Assembly (NCBI GenBank): GCA_030734395.1
Contig: JAUZTG010000002.1
Coordinates: 1 to 64,000, forward strand
Direction: 5' to 3'
From: Sarocladium kiliense
Lineage: Eukaryota; Ascomycota; Sordariomycetes; Hypocreales; Sarocladiaceae
DNA: 64,000 nt
In this document: positions 1-10,128 of the stretch, piece after piece
Layout: each line of letters opens with the position of its first letter
Numbering within the stretch: position 1 is the stretch's first letter
The notes under the pieces: model-generated
Told to the model about the DNA's origin: nothing
Databases searched by the model: none
Seen by the model: the letters and a program-made list of their open reading frames with translations, nothing else
Made by a program: the position numbers and the translations under genes

Positions 1-101
1 AACTTGGCCGTCCATGAACCATGAGCAAGTAAAGCAGCTTGGAATGCACTCAAGAATGTGTTTACAATACGCTACGGCACATAACGGTAGCAAGCTGCAG
101 T

Positions 102-1105
102 ATGACTCTGGTACCGGTACTCGCGCATTCTGTAATGTCAGCAGTCGTCCACATCCTGGTCGGCTCTGTCACATTTGACTTGATCCACTGGAAAATACAC
201 CAGTCTGGGCGATCATCAAACCCCGTCTTTCGCTGGCTGGCGCGTGTCCATATCACATATCATCAGTATTTTGACAGGAGGTTGAACTTCAATCAATCCT
301 ATACCACCAAGAACCTATTATTCAACACGCCGCTGGAGTTGCTGAGTCGGATCCTGGGCAGTCTAATAAGCTGGGCTTTCTCTTCGTGCGTTGACCCCAG
401 ACCAGCTCAACTCGTCAATCAAGATATCAGCCTCACTGTGACATTCCTGATCCTGCGGTCTATGATGGTGGCTTATAATGATGGACGGGATTCGAATCAC
501 GTCCATTATTCTCGTCTCCCTAGAGATCCTCATTCCGTTATCGTTGGGCCTCAATACCATGCACTTCATCATATAGATCCCCAAGGCTACTTCGGGTCAA
601 TGATTCGCTTGGTGGACTGGATTTTCGGAACTGCCACAATACTACATGGCCGAACTATCACCATCACAGGGTCGCATGGGGCCTTTGGGCAAGCATTGCT
701 GCAGGAATTTAGACGAGAAAAAGGCACAGTGATCAACGAATTCCATTTCGGAAGCGACTGGGATTACGAAAATTACAGACGACTGGAAGCGGCGCTCCAG
801 ACGACTGACATCCTCGTTCTTGCCCACGGCGCCAGGCTCGGCGACGTTTTTAGGGCGAACTGCGGAAGCGCCGTCGCCATTATTGACGTTTTCATGCGCA
901 TTAGGGGAGAGCATGATTCTCTATTGCGACCCGAAATATTGGCACGTCGGCAGCGAAGCGGAGCTGCACGGTGCCTGGACCGATGACATGCGCGAATACA
1001 CAGAGTCAAAACGCATGTTTGCCCGGTTTGCACGAGCATTCTACGAGGACGAATACTTCCTTTATCGACATATTGTGCCGGCGGGGTTCTCTTCTCGCAT
1101 GGGAT
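102..1105 (+). pseudogene. Fatty acid hydroxylase-like / short-chain dehydrogenase fusion, frameshifted and 3'-truncated
   Basis: The N-terminal half reads as a membrane di-iron hydroxylase. It shows HxxxH (HWKIH), a second HxxxH (HITYH) and HxxHH (HALHH). From about position 645 a Rossmann start TGSHGAFG follows, typical of an SDR domain with TGxxxGxG. The frame that opens before position 102 runs to 986. The conserved SDR part (WHVGSEAELHG, then the catalytic YTESK) is read in another frame up to about 1100, so one extra base is inferred near 935-945. The coding sequence stops after SSRMG, where LINE sequence starts on the other strand; the family normally continues further. ATG 102 is the first ATG in the open frame, and an upstream exon outside the window is possible. 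In this sequence the gene cannot make a full protein unless the extra base is an assembly error. Confidence 0.7.
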
Positions 1106-1755
1106 TTGATCGTGGCTTGCGGTAGGCGGAGAGCGTGTGTGGTGTTAAGCATAGGATCTCTGGTGAAATGAACAAGCTCGTACTTTGCTGGAGCGAACTG
1201 CGACCCATGCTTCGACGCCCAGTCTTCGGCCGCCCGGCGAATGGCCTTCAGGGTCTTGCAGTTACGAGGCGCTGTCGGGCCGATCGCCAGGATTGATGCG
1301 TCATCAATATAGCCAACGGCTTCCGTTCGCATGTTTGATCGTCCCCTTCTCCTTGTTCCTCCGTCTTGCACGCTTCAATGAGATCTGCGTTGTAGAAAAG
1401 ATACAGAATCGGCGAGATACGTGAGCCTTGCGGGATACCTGTCTGGATAGCTGTCGAAGGGTCCGTGTACTCCTGGAGCTTATGGCTGGTGGATCGGTCG
1501 GTGAGAATTGAGGCGACCCATTTAACGATCTTATGATTGACACGGAGGATACTGATAACCCTCAATGTCGGAGAGGTCTGGACTGGCCGGGGGTGGGAAT
1601 AGAGCCTGACAAAGCAATTGAGCTTTCTCCTGTGGTTCGTGGGCGAGCTCCCCGTCCTGCTTCATCAGCGGAGGTGTGCATGCAGGTGTCGCGTTGCCTC
1701 TATTCTTAGCCCACTTGACTAGGTTCCAGAGGCCCGATTGTGACGCGGACAACCA
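1103..1755 (-). mobile_element. Tad1-type non-LTR retrotransposon (LINE) fragment, internally deleted
   Basis: The minus strand encodes pieces of a reverse transcriptase. Positions 1752-1545 give an upstream RT segment (GLWNLVKWAKNRG, later DLSDIEGYQYP). Positions 1560-1106 give the palm region: TGIPQGSRISPILYLFYNADL and the catalytic GYIDDASILA (YxDD), then HGSQFAPAKYELVHFTRDP. The two pieces meet in different frames near 1545. The block that normally lies between them (KAPGPDGIP through the LLDVSGAFD region, some 150-200 residues) is missing. Endonuclease, RNase H and both element ends are absent. The element is dead. Its low-coordinate edge is also the point where the hydroxylase/SDR gene is cut. 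Confidence 0.8.
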
Positions 1756-2400
1756 TCTGACGGTGAGTGTTGCATCGTGGTGTTTTGTCCAAACATGAGA
1801 GGCTAGACGCCTGCTACGACACGTGGAGAGGATGTGCTAATCTTGCGGACGTGCCCGATCAAGTCGGTTGCACCATTGTACATTACCTTTTACTCCGGCA
1901 CTCTAGAACATCACGACGGACTCGACACCAACCTCCAAGTATACTGCGTTGCACAGTACAGCATCCAACCTTGGGCCAGTACTAGCGCCTCCGCCGGGGC
2001 ATTGGCGGCGGAAGAGGGGCGAAAGAGAAGGGCTGGGCGGGCAGAAAGCTTGATCGAAATGCATGACTGATGAGAGAAGCGCAGAAGCACACATTGTGAG
2101 TATGACAGACCATCACTGACTCTGTCCATCGCGTGGTGCTCGATTTTGCTGGCTAAGAAAAATTAAGTTCGGCAGCGTTGTAATCATGACGCAAGATGGC
2201 ATAACGGAAAAGGGCTGGTTGATGGAAGCGAGGGTGAGGCCTCGCTTGGAATGCCACCCACTACAACCAATGTATTGGATAGACTTTTTCTGATCATATC
2301 TAACCCTCTAAACGGTTACGAGTGTAGAGAGTCGGCCGCCTTCGTGGCTGGTCATGTCTATGGTGTAATTTCTGGGCTAAGTGCAATGCGAGCATGCGAT
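1756..2400. other. Non-coding stretch
   Basis: No open frame here has recognisable domain content, and no tRNA-like or repeat structure was seen. It separates the LINE fragment from the PacC upstream region. Confidence 0.4.
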
Positions 2401-2416
2401 GACAGTCAGAGACCTA

Positions 2417-2900
2417 GCCAAGATCACGCCAAGGCTAGTGCCAATCGGGGCGAGGACATTTCCCAAGAGGGTGCCAAGCTGTGTGGCCAAGAGTATGGGC
2501 AGGTTTCTTTTCGAGGTTCTTGGTGATGGAGCGAGAGGCAGCGGTTGTGCCAGTCCAAGCCTGGGGTAGGCCAAGCAGCTCCCAGTCGTCTGGGCTGGAT
2601 CACTTGGATGATGCAAAACACCTCTGTCCATGCACAAATTGATCAATCAGTCAAGCAAAGAGTGAGTAGAACTGAGGAGAATAAAACAAAGCGACGAAAA
2701 ATCATGACTTGGCTCGGGGTCGTGCAACTCTCCGTCAAGGATGCCCATCACCATCTTTGTTCAAGTACCTCAGGTGACTTTATTTCCTGCTGCGACTCCG
2801 GCAAAACCGCCCTGACACAGCAGGTGGTGGCTACTGTCAGGTGCGCTTCGCCCGGCAGCCAATCAACGACGGCACAGCCGAGGCGATGCCAGTCGCCAAG
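2417..2900 (+). promoter_or_regulatory. Cluster of seven PacC-type GCCAAG motifs upstream of the PacC gene
   Basis: The exact hexamer GCCAAG, which matches the PacC consensus GCCARG, occurs at 2417-2422, 2428-2433, 2473-2478, 2486-2491, 2570-2575 and 2895-2900. Its complement CTTGGC is at 2708-2713. With equal base frequencies about 0.24 copies would be expected on both strands of 484 bp. The cluster sits 420-900 bp before the PacC start codon. Autoregulation by PacC is an inference from the motif and its place. Confidence 0.6.
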
Positions 2901-2935
2901 ACTTCCCGCTCGCCCTCGATCCAAGCGCCTCCTGT

Positions 2936-2960
2936 GCCCCATCCCATCCCATCCCATCAT
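2936..2960 (+). repeat. CCCAT pentamer microsatellite
   Basis: Tandem copies of CCCAT lie in the pyrimidine-rich leader region before the PacC gene. No function is claimed. Confidence 0.6.
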
Positions 2961-3322
2961 CTGGTTTGCGCCGCTTTGGCTCTCTCACGGCCACGACCAC
3001 CACGCTCCGGTTGTGCAATCATGGCGCACCGCCTTCATCTCGTCTCCCTTTGACTCTCTTCTTCCCATAGACCCTTTCCGGGGGACACACGAGCGAAAGG
3101 GGCCCGGCTTTTCTTATTTTTACCTAGTCCCTTCGTAGCCCAACGTCCAGGGTCGCATTCTCTGCTACTACTTCTTTCTCCATCTCCATCATCTCCCTTT
3201 TGTTTACATATGGTCCTTTTCGGAGCTTGACTTGACTTGATTTCACCTAGTCCAAGTCTTCACACTAAACACAGATATCCCAGACGTCCGCTGTCTTGTC
3301 GACGGCGCGCTTCTTCGCTCAC

Positions 3323-4209
3323 ATGGCGGGGGCCACGCCTGATAACCAGGCTTCTTCCAGCTCTAGCAAGAGCAACGACTCCAAGTCCACAACTCTGGCC
3401 CTTTCCAGCACAACCTCCGACGCGCCCAGCTCAACCGCTGCTGAGGAGCCCCTGACTTGCCGCTGGAGCCACTGCAACCAGAAGTTTCCCACACCAGAGA
3501 CGCTCTATGTAAGTGACCATTGTTAATAACGCTCCTCACGAATGAAAGTATCAGTCACTGACTCGCCTCTCCAGAAGCACATCTGTGAACGGCATGTTGG
3601 GCGCAAGAGCACAAGCAACCTGAACCTCACCTGCCAGTGGAACTCTTGCCGGACGAGCACCGTCAAGCGCGATCACATGACCTCTCACATTCGTGTCCAC
3701 GTTCCGCTCAAGCCTCATAAGTGCGAGTGCTGCGGCAAGTCCTTCAAGCGTCCCCAGGATCTCAAGAAGCATGTCAAGGTAAGCTTCCAAGCACCAACAG
3801 ACCTATCCCGGGACATTTGACTGACACGTTTCGCGCAGACACATGCCGATGATTCCGTTCTTTTGCATCCGCGCCAGGATACCGGTGGTATGAACTACCG
3901 CTCTCAGCCCAAGGGTATGTCTCCCTAGCCTTCTTTCCACTCTCTCCTCAAGTTCCACATGCCTAACAAAAGACAGGCCCGCCTAGCTACTACGACCACA
4001 ACGGCCAGATGCGCACTGGTGCGGCCGCCTTCCCTCACCAGGGAGGTCACCCAGGCAACTACTACGCACCTCAGCCGTCGACTAACTACGGCCTCTACTT
4101 CAACCAACCGCCCAACGACAACCCGCGTACCGAGCATTTGGGATACAGTGCCGCTGGTGGCTACGACCGTAAGCGTACCTTCGACATGGTTGATTACCTT
4201 TTCACTTAA
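3323..4209 (+). CDS. pacC: PacC-like pH-response transcription factor, C-terminally truncated
   Basis: Four exons: 3323-3508, 3575-3778, 3839-3914 and 3977-4209, giving 232 residues. After a Ser/Thr-rich start come three C2H2 fingers with PacC signatures: CRWSHC...HICERHVGRKS, CQWNSCRTSTVKRDH...HIRVH, and CECCGKSFKRPQDLKKHVK. These are followed by THADDSV and the family segment YYAPQPSTNYGLYFNQ, then RKRTFDMVD. Normal PacC continues with FFGSAKRRQIDP and several hundred more residues. Here YLFT and a stop follow directly. In Aspergillus nidulans, PacC binds GCCARG and is activated by proteolytic removal of its inhibitory C-terminus under the Pal pathway. This gene resembles the processed form, so it could be constitutively active or could be a non-functional paralogue. 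Splice sites and fingers are intact. Confidence 0.85.
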
Positions 4210-4489
4210 TGACCTTGGCATTGATGTTCATAAGGGCCTCAATTTCGGAGACACCACCAAGCTTCTGAAGCTAGAAACATACTACCATGACCCCGAGGAA
4301 CGACGAGCGATCAAGAGCAGCATAGCCGTGCGCCCGTGACGTTGCATTCCGCTTCATCTACCTGCTCCTCGAAGGTGGGCTCTTGTCGCAGCCTTCGTCG
4401 CCATCATCATCGCCGGCGCTGCCAATGCAGGATCGAACTGTCGCTGACAATGCCGTCAGTTACGTCGTATCACATCGCCGCACCTTTAG

Positions 4490-4681
4490 TCAAGGGCCCG
4501 CAAGGTGGCCCGAGAGGCTTTTGGAGCTGCCTTTCCCGTGACGTACAAGCAGCGCTTGGCGCTGGACAAGTGGGCGGTCACGGAGCCGACATACAGTGGA
4601 TGGCAGGACGAGGATGAAACAACGGATGACGACGTCAGGTTCGATGATGATTCGGATTGGAACTCGGACTGGTCGTGGTAA
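4490..4681 (+). other. Acidic open frame downstream of PacC, probable terminal exon of an unidentified gene
   Basis: An open frame starts right after a good acceptor (CACCTTTAG, with CTGAC upstream). It encodes about 63 residues ending in a highly acidic, Trp-containing tail (WQDEDETTDDD, then DDDSDWNSDWSW) and a stop at 4679-4681. It is not PacC sequence. The stretch 4210-4489 holds short open pieces in two frames that could be earlier exons. The arrangement suggests that a foreign 3' gene end was joined behind the PacC DNA-binding region. The family was not recognised. Confidence 0.3.
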
Positions 4682-5662
4682 ATCTCTCCACAACTGGTTT
4701 ATGGCCTCTCAGCGTGAGATTCCCTAACGACATCCTTGATCCAGTTCTGGACGTCAGGGCCTTAGTCCGTTTCTTGACCTGAAGTACCGCCACTTTGGAC
4801 CTGGATTTCGGCACCGTGTCCCTCATAAGCGGGAGGTGGAAGGTTCTAGATGCTGACACCTCCATAGACATTACCAAGGTCTATTTCGTATACATGTTGG
4901 CAAAAGCATTGCAGGACCTCAATTTCCAATTGTGGCATTACATTTAGGGACCGCTCAAGCATTCCTCGAGTGATTTACTGTACTTTCTTCTTTGCATCTC
5001 TTCTTCTTGTTGCCAGTCGTACCGGTCCGCAGTCATAGACGTCGAACTCCTTAACGATGTGATGGGCTTCCCGACCACCACCTCTTTGACTGGCTTGAGT
5101 ATCCACTCATCCCATGCTGATTGCGATCAAAGTCTAAAAAGGGACGTGGAGCTAAGTAGTAAGGCTGTTTCCTGCTCAGAGGTCGACAGAGGCTGCTTTC
5201 TCTCCTCCCGGTGCTCTTCTCTCCAGGACCTGTTGTCCGAGGAAACGAATCCGCGCAGAAGGGTGGAGAGGCACCATCACGAAACCGCTTCAAGGCCAAA
5301 ATTGGCCACGGGGGGACAAGTGAAGAGGGATCAAATTCAGAATGACTTTTGAGAGCCCAATGGCTTGCATGGAGTCAGTGACTGGAACGACCCATTGCGT
5401 TTCTCGCACATGCCGAAGAGGGAGCCGAGGCGGTTTCGGCTGTCTGCGTCGAGCAGCGGCAGTGAGGATTACTGCTACGACTTGCGAGCAACGAGTTGTG
5501 GCTCCTCTTCGAGTTCGTGAGCGTCTCTGCTGGAAGTCTCACAGTGAACTGGGCTGAGAGCAACGGCAGCAGTGAGGCAGAGGGGTAGGCAAGTCTGGCG
5601 GTTTCGCACCTCAGAGTTACCGTACCCAAGTCAAAGATCCAGTTATTGGTGTGCCGGGGCAC
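4682..5662. other. Intergenic stretch, no gene seen
   Basis: Short frames occur on both strands without recognisable motifs or coherent splice structure. It lies between the acidic open frame and the 3' end of the converging membrane-protein gene. Confidence 0.4.
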
Positions 5663-6346
5663 TCATCGTTGTTCAAGTTCAATTGCAGTTAACAGGGTTC
5701 CCTTCAGCTGAGGAATCAAGATCATCTCCAAATACACGAACAATGCGCCAGATGCAGCAAACCACGCCATGATGATAGAACCGGTGATGACCGCAGTAAT
5801 AGACCACTCGCCCCCTTGCATAGTGTAGACGTTTAGCAAGGTCATCAGAAGTCCTACAGCCGAGTTGGAGAGAACAGGGCTGCATCCAGTTAGCATCCTG
5901 ATGTGAGGCGTATCGAAGCTGATTGAGCGAGCCATCGACGGCACTTACACCACCACATATTTCTTTACCCACACAGGGTTGGTCCTTTGTTCATACGAAA
6001 TGAAAGCCAAGCCTGCCGTGGCTATGAAACAACCCAGTGACGCTACAACAAGGAGTGGTACATTGCGGACGACCCGGAAGACGGACTTCGTTACGCGGTC
6101 GGCATCGTCGGAGACCTCGGTTTGCTGGATGGAGGCGTAGGTTGATGGCGAGAGCAAGTATCCAGCTAGCAGCATCCATGAGAACAGACTGGCAGAAACA
6201 AAATAATACAGGGGAGTTTGCTGGTCAATCCTGAGGAGCATGCGATCATACTTGGTGAGCCCTAAGTTGGAATCTGCGGGCACGCGTCTCACGTTGCAGA
6301 GACGTTGCCAACCCCTTCTCCAGTAAGCCATTCGAGACTCGATCAT
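5663..6346 (-). CDS. Four-helix fungal membrane protein, unknown function
   Basis: Two exons, 6346-5949 and 5879-5663, joined over a 69-nt intron (GTAAGT donor, GCTAAC branch point, CAG acceptor) give 204 residues. Four hydrophobic segments are visible: YYFVSASLFSWMLLAGYLL, VPLLVVASLGCFIATAGLAF, SAVGLLMTLLNVY and ITGSIIMAWFAASGALFVYL. The N-terminus is basic with WRRGWQRL. There is no signal peptide and no catalytic motif. The layout of two helix pairs with a short loop is common among fungal integral membrane proteins of unknown role. The family was not named. Confidence 0.65.
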
Positions 6347-7008
6347 GCTGATTGCGAAGTTCTGCAGTGCGATGTCAGACTGAATGGTGTATTATATGCC
6401 TGACAGCGGCCCAGGCACAACCCGGCCAGAATCGGCTTCTGATCTCTGGACAGAATCGGCTGGGGCGGAAGCTGGCCTAGATGTCTCTGCATCATTCAAT
6501 TCTGCTCACTGAGACACAAACGGTCTTCTACGGTATAGTATAGGCTTGCTACAATACAAAGGTCTCACACCACACGGTCTCGGGATTGAACTCCAACGGA
6601 ACGAAAGGTTCAATGTCAAAGTCCAGAAATGGATGATTTCATCAAGCCCGACGCATCGATCTGAATCTTCCCGCGCGTCCTGGAACTGCAGCTGCCACGA
6701 GGGTCCTACCGCTGGTACGAGTCGACCTACACGGTGAATAGACCCGTGACGGCCGTGGTGTACGACTCGCGGTGCGAGACGTCGACGTTCGGTCATCGCC
6801 TGGCAGCGCCGCTCCTAGCAGAGCACGAAGATTGTGAAGCATTGTGACCATAGAGAGGAAAGAGTGGGACTCCATAGTGCGGTCCTGGAGAGTCCTAACC
6901 ATGTCTTTTGAGACACAAGGTCCAAAATCGGCTGACGTGCTGTGCGCAAGGGCGCTGTATAATACAGGGAGATGCGTGACGAAGCAAACTCAGATCCTCA
7001 CCGCAAGA
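6347..7008. other. Intergenic stretch between divergent genes
   Basis: This is the shared upstream region of the membrane-protein gene (minus) and the LysM-like gene (plus). A TATA-like TGTATAATAC lies at about 6957-6966, some 45 bp before the ATG at 7009. Nothing else was recognised. Confidence 0.4.
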
Positions 7009-7957
7009 ATGATCGAGGCTTTGCTCATACTGCACTGCGCTCTTGGCGCAGCTGCCACGACCAACTCCGCCGTGGGTTTCTGGCTCCCCGGTCCCGGAAA
7101 GGTCTGGGAACAAGTCCGCTACGCTCTGAAGCTGCCCAACTACAAGGTTCTCGAATTGAACGGTATCGATGACATAAACCTCGTCAACCCAACAGAGAAC
7201 TACACAGTACCGTACGTGAAGTTACCGAGGAGTCCAGCAGGCTGGCGCACCTCCTGCGGTGTAGCATACCTCGAGCTGCATACAACCGCGATGGTTGCAG
7301 TATCACCACACGCCACAACATCCACACGATCCCAGCATGTCGACGGACACGGTGCCGACAAGCACGAAGCGGCACCAATCTCTCCGCCTCCTGAATCTCA
7401 CGCACATGCGACGTCCCCCTCCTCCACGACACTCGATCTCGCGACAAAAACACCAGATGCAGCACAGGATCATCCATCTCATGGATCAGAAACGTATGCA
7501 TCGACAGGGACAACGTCGTCGGATTCCGTTGCTAGTACGGAACCGGTCACAGACTCCGCCCACCCGGCCGAGCCGTCCCGCACGTGCCACAAAGCTGCGA
7601 CGTTCTCGATGGAGGACGGCCTGGACTCTCATGCGGAGGACTTCTGTTCAATATATGGGATGATTCCGCTCAGCGAGGGCAGAGATCATCTTTCGGCCAG
7701 CTACCTGAGCGTCGCTGGGTGCCTGCACACCTTCACGCTGTCCTGGGACACCAGCTGTGGCGCCAAGTCGCAGAAGATCGATGCTCCTCGATGTCCGTCG
7801 ATCATGCGAGACAACCACGAGCTTTGTGAGTCTTGACCACCGGAGTGTGAGGTTGAATACTAACCATACAGGCCGTGAGAATAATCATGGGGGAGGGAGG
7901 CTGCAGTTAGGATGCATCATATACGACTATCGGCCGACCATTCTGCTGGAGGTGTAG
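7009..7957 (+). CDS. Secreted LysM-like protein with C-terminal cysteine domain (paralogue 1)
   Basis: Exons 7009-7825 and 7872-7957 are joined over a 46-nt intron (GTGAGT donor, ACTAAC branch point), giving 300 residues. ATG 7009 was chosen over upstream starts because it begins a signal peptide (MIEALLILHCALGAAA). Residues about 22-70 form a degenerate LysM-like module: GFWLPGPGKVWEQV, LKLPNYKVLELNGID, then NYTVPY. A Ser/Thr/Pro/His-rich linker of about 110 residues follows. The C-terminal domain has regular cysteines (TCHKA, DFCSIYG, AGCLHTFTLSW, TSCGAK, PRCPS, LC) and, across the intron, NNHGGGRLQLGCIIYDY. The same order, including a phase-1 intron at the cysteine codon, recurs in the gene at 60680. 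Classical LysM modules bind chitin or its oligomers. Binding is not shown here, because the module lacks the usual xxGDTL start. Confidence 0.75.
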
Positions 7958-9060
7958 CTTTGTTTGCAGAAGATGAGCAACGGCCTGCATCGACCTGCAT
8001 CGATCCCTTACCGTGGTGCAATGCGGAGTGATCAGAGTGGGTTCGATCATCATGACCTCCGTCTCACTGCGTCACTCATGGAAGACGTGAACTGTTGCAG
8101 ACCATTAGTACCAGTGTACAGAGGCAGCGTAGAAAGGCCGAATGCAGTCCTCTACAGTAGCATCGTTGGACGGAAGCATATTTCACATATCTTGCGAAGG
8201 GTACAGTGAAAGGTGAAACCAGTGTCCCATTAGTTATGTTAATTAAATGAACAATGAGTGTGGCAGAAAGTGGCTTTATGCTGACCCTTTGGACAACCAA
8301 GTACCTTTCCTGGTGGATCTAACAGACCAGGACAACCCCACCTGACTCTGAACCCTTCAGCATTCGAATCCTGCTGTTACCCTTCTTACTCTTCCGCCAT
8401 CTTCACACGGATCGCATTTCTGGCCTTGAGTATAAAGTCATGGCACCGCATGTAAGCAAGCGTCAGAGCCTGGGCTTGCCGCCCACCAATCTTTTTGGTT
8501 CTAGCCACCAGGTTAGGTAGAATTGTCCATTAAAACTTGTAGCGAACCGCCAATGAGAGGCACCGTATGATTCAGCTTTGGAAGGTTAATTGCGAACCAC
8601 AGTGAAGCTAGAATTGCAAAATGACGGCGTTTTAGAGATGCTACACTTGGTGACCACAGTCATGAGCATAAGCAACTTCCTAGGACATGTGGGTACGAAA
8701 TCGACTTGGTGGGCACATTCAAACAGGGCACCAAAGTGGAATCTTTTAAGGTACTTGTCCTGGTGGCATCGTCCGCAAGGGCAGTGCCCCGCATCCGAAC
8801 GATACCTCAACCTAATTTGGGGCATACTTCGTAAAAGTACATCCCTTTCTGGCTTTGACAGGCAACATTTGCTTACGTGATAGATTTCTAATAATAGCGT
8901 AGAATGGCGTGAAAGCTTTTGGAATGAGGGGCCAGGCAGCGGGATCTTCTTTAGCTTCTTGCTGCGGACCACAAACAGAAGTGGGCAAGCACCAGGAGTG
9001 CATCATCATTCTTGAAGGGGATCTCGAACGTGGCGGATCTTCCCTAGCCTGTACGAGCCG
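7958..9060. other. Intergenic stretch, no gene seen
   Basis: A minus-strand open frame of 128 codons (8972-8586) has no recognisable motif and unlikely composition. A short direct repeat of CTGCATCGA occurs near 7985-8000. Otherwise nothing. Confidence 0.4.
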
Positions 9061-10125
9061 ATGCCCATCGAAAACCTACCACCCTCGTCTAGCACCGGCT
9101 GCACCTCAGTAGCCGAAACGCTCTGGTTCGAAAATATGGAACCTTCACGCCCATCCAGCCGTTCCGAGTTCGAGATCGCCATTATTTGCGCCCTCACCCT
9201 CGAGGCTGACGCTGTAGAAGCTTTGTTCGATAACTACTGGGATGAGGAGGGCCTGCCATACGATAAAGTCCAGGGCGACCCCAATGCGTACTCCACCGGT
9301 TCCATTGGCCGCCATAATGTTGTGCTTGCCCACATGCCTGGGATGGGCACGGCCAACGCCAGCCTTGTTGCTGCCAACTGTCGCAGCAGCTATCCATCAA
9401 TCAAGCTCGCTATTATCGTGGGCGTTTGTGGCGTAGTGCCATTTACAACCGCCGACAACAGCGAGATGATTCTCGGCGACGTTATTGTGAGCACTGGCGT
9501 TATACAATACGATCTTGGACAACAGCTCCCTGCACAGTTTGTGCGCAAGGATACTCTTTCAGAATCTTTAGGTCGACCTAACGCCGAGATCCGTGCCATA
9601 CTGGGGAAGCTTCAGGGTGTCCGTGGTCGAAAAGCTTTACAGGCGAAGACGGCCGAATACCTTCAACATCTTCAGATGCAACCAGAGCTGGCAGCCAGGT
9701 ACCCAGGTGCTGCACAAGATCGGTTGTTTGTTCCAACATATCGCCATGTTACTGATCGAGTCTCGTGCGACGCGTGTGGTTGCGATGGCGAACTGGTTCG
9801 CCGGTATCGTCTTGACCAGCCAGAACCGCAAGTCGCGGTTCACTTCGGTCTAATCGCTTCGGGAAGTTCGGTAATGAAGTCTGGTAAGCATCGCGATGAT
9901 GTTGCACAACGCGAAGGTGTTATTGCTTTTGAAATGGAGAGTGCCGGTGTATGGGAAAGCTTTCCATGCGTGGTCATCAAGGGTGCGTGCGACTACGCCG
10001 ATAGTCATAAGACTAACTCATGGCAGCGGTATGCTGCCGCGACTGCGGCGGCTTGCATGAAAGCATACCTTGCATATTGGGTTCCTTCGATATCGTCAGT
10101 GCCAGGTACTTGTTATTTCCCATAG
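9061..10125 (+). CDS. Nucleoside-phosphorylase-like (PNP_UDP) effector-domain protein without an NLR module
   Basis: The frame has ATGs at 9061 and 9136; the second begins the conserved domain. The PNP/UDP-phosphorylase fold is seen as FEIAIICALTLEADAVEALF, VVLAHMPGMGTANAS, LAIIVGVCGVVPF, LGDVIVS, HFGLIASGSSVMKSG, AFEMESAGVW and VVIKGACDYADSHK. In fungi this domain is usually the N-terminal effector of NLR-type proteins with NACHT or NB-ARC plus repeats; bacterial and human relatives cleave nucleosides. Here it ends about 40 codons after that signature, and no NTPase follows. Within the next 250 bp another frame encodes two zinc knuckles (see next entry), which may be a spliced second exon. 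An intron 10083-10131 (49 nt) would join them in frame, but its donor GTTCCT is poor. Confidence 0.8.
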   Translation: MPIENLPPSSSTGCTSVAETLWFENMEPSRPSSRSEFEIAIICALTLEADAVEALFDNYWDEEGLPYDKVQGDPNAYSTGSIGRHNVVLAHMPGMGTANASLVAANCRSSYPSIKLAIIVGVCGVVPFTTADNSEMILGDVIVSTGVIQYDLGQQLPAQFVRKDTLSESLGRPNAEIRAILGKLQGVRGRKALQAKTAEYLQHLQMQPELAARYPGAAQDRLFVPTYRHVTDRVSCDACGCDGELVRRYRLDQPEPQVAVHFGLIASGSSVMKSGKHRDDVAQREGVIAFEMESAGVWESFPCVVIKGACDYADSHKTNSWQRYAAATAAACMKAYLAYWVPSISSVPGTCYFP

Positions 10126-10128
10126 ACA

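Noticed and set aside
8586..8972. 128-codon minus-strand frame
   Set aside because: No domain or helix pattern; cysteines and basic residues are irregular; it lies in a non-coding stretch.
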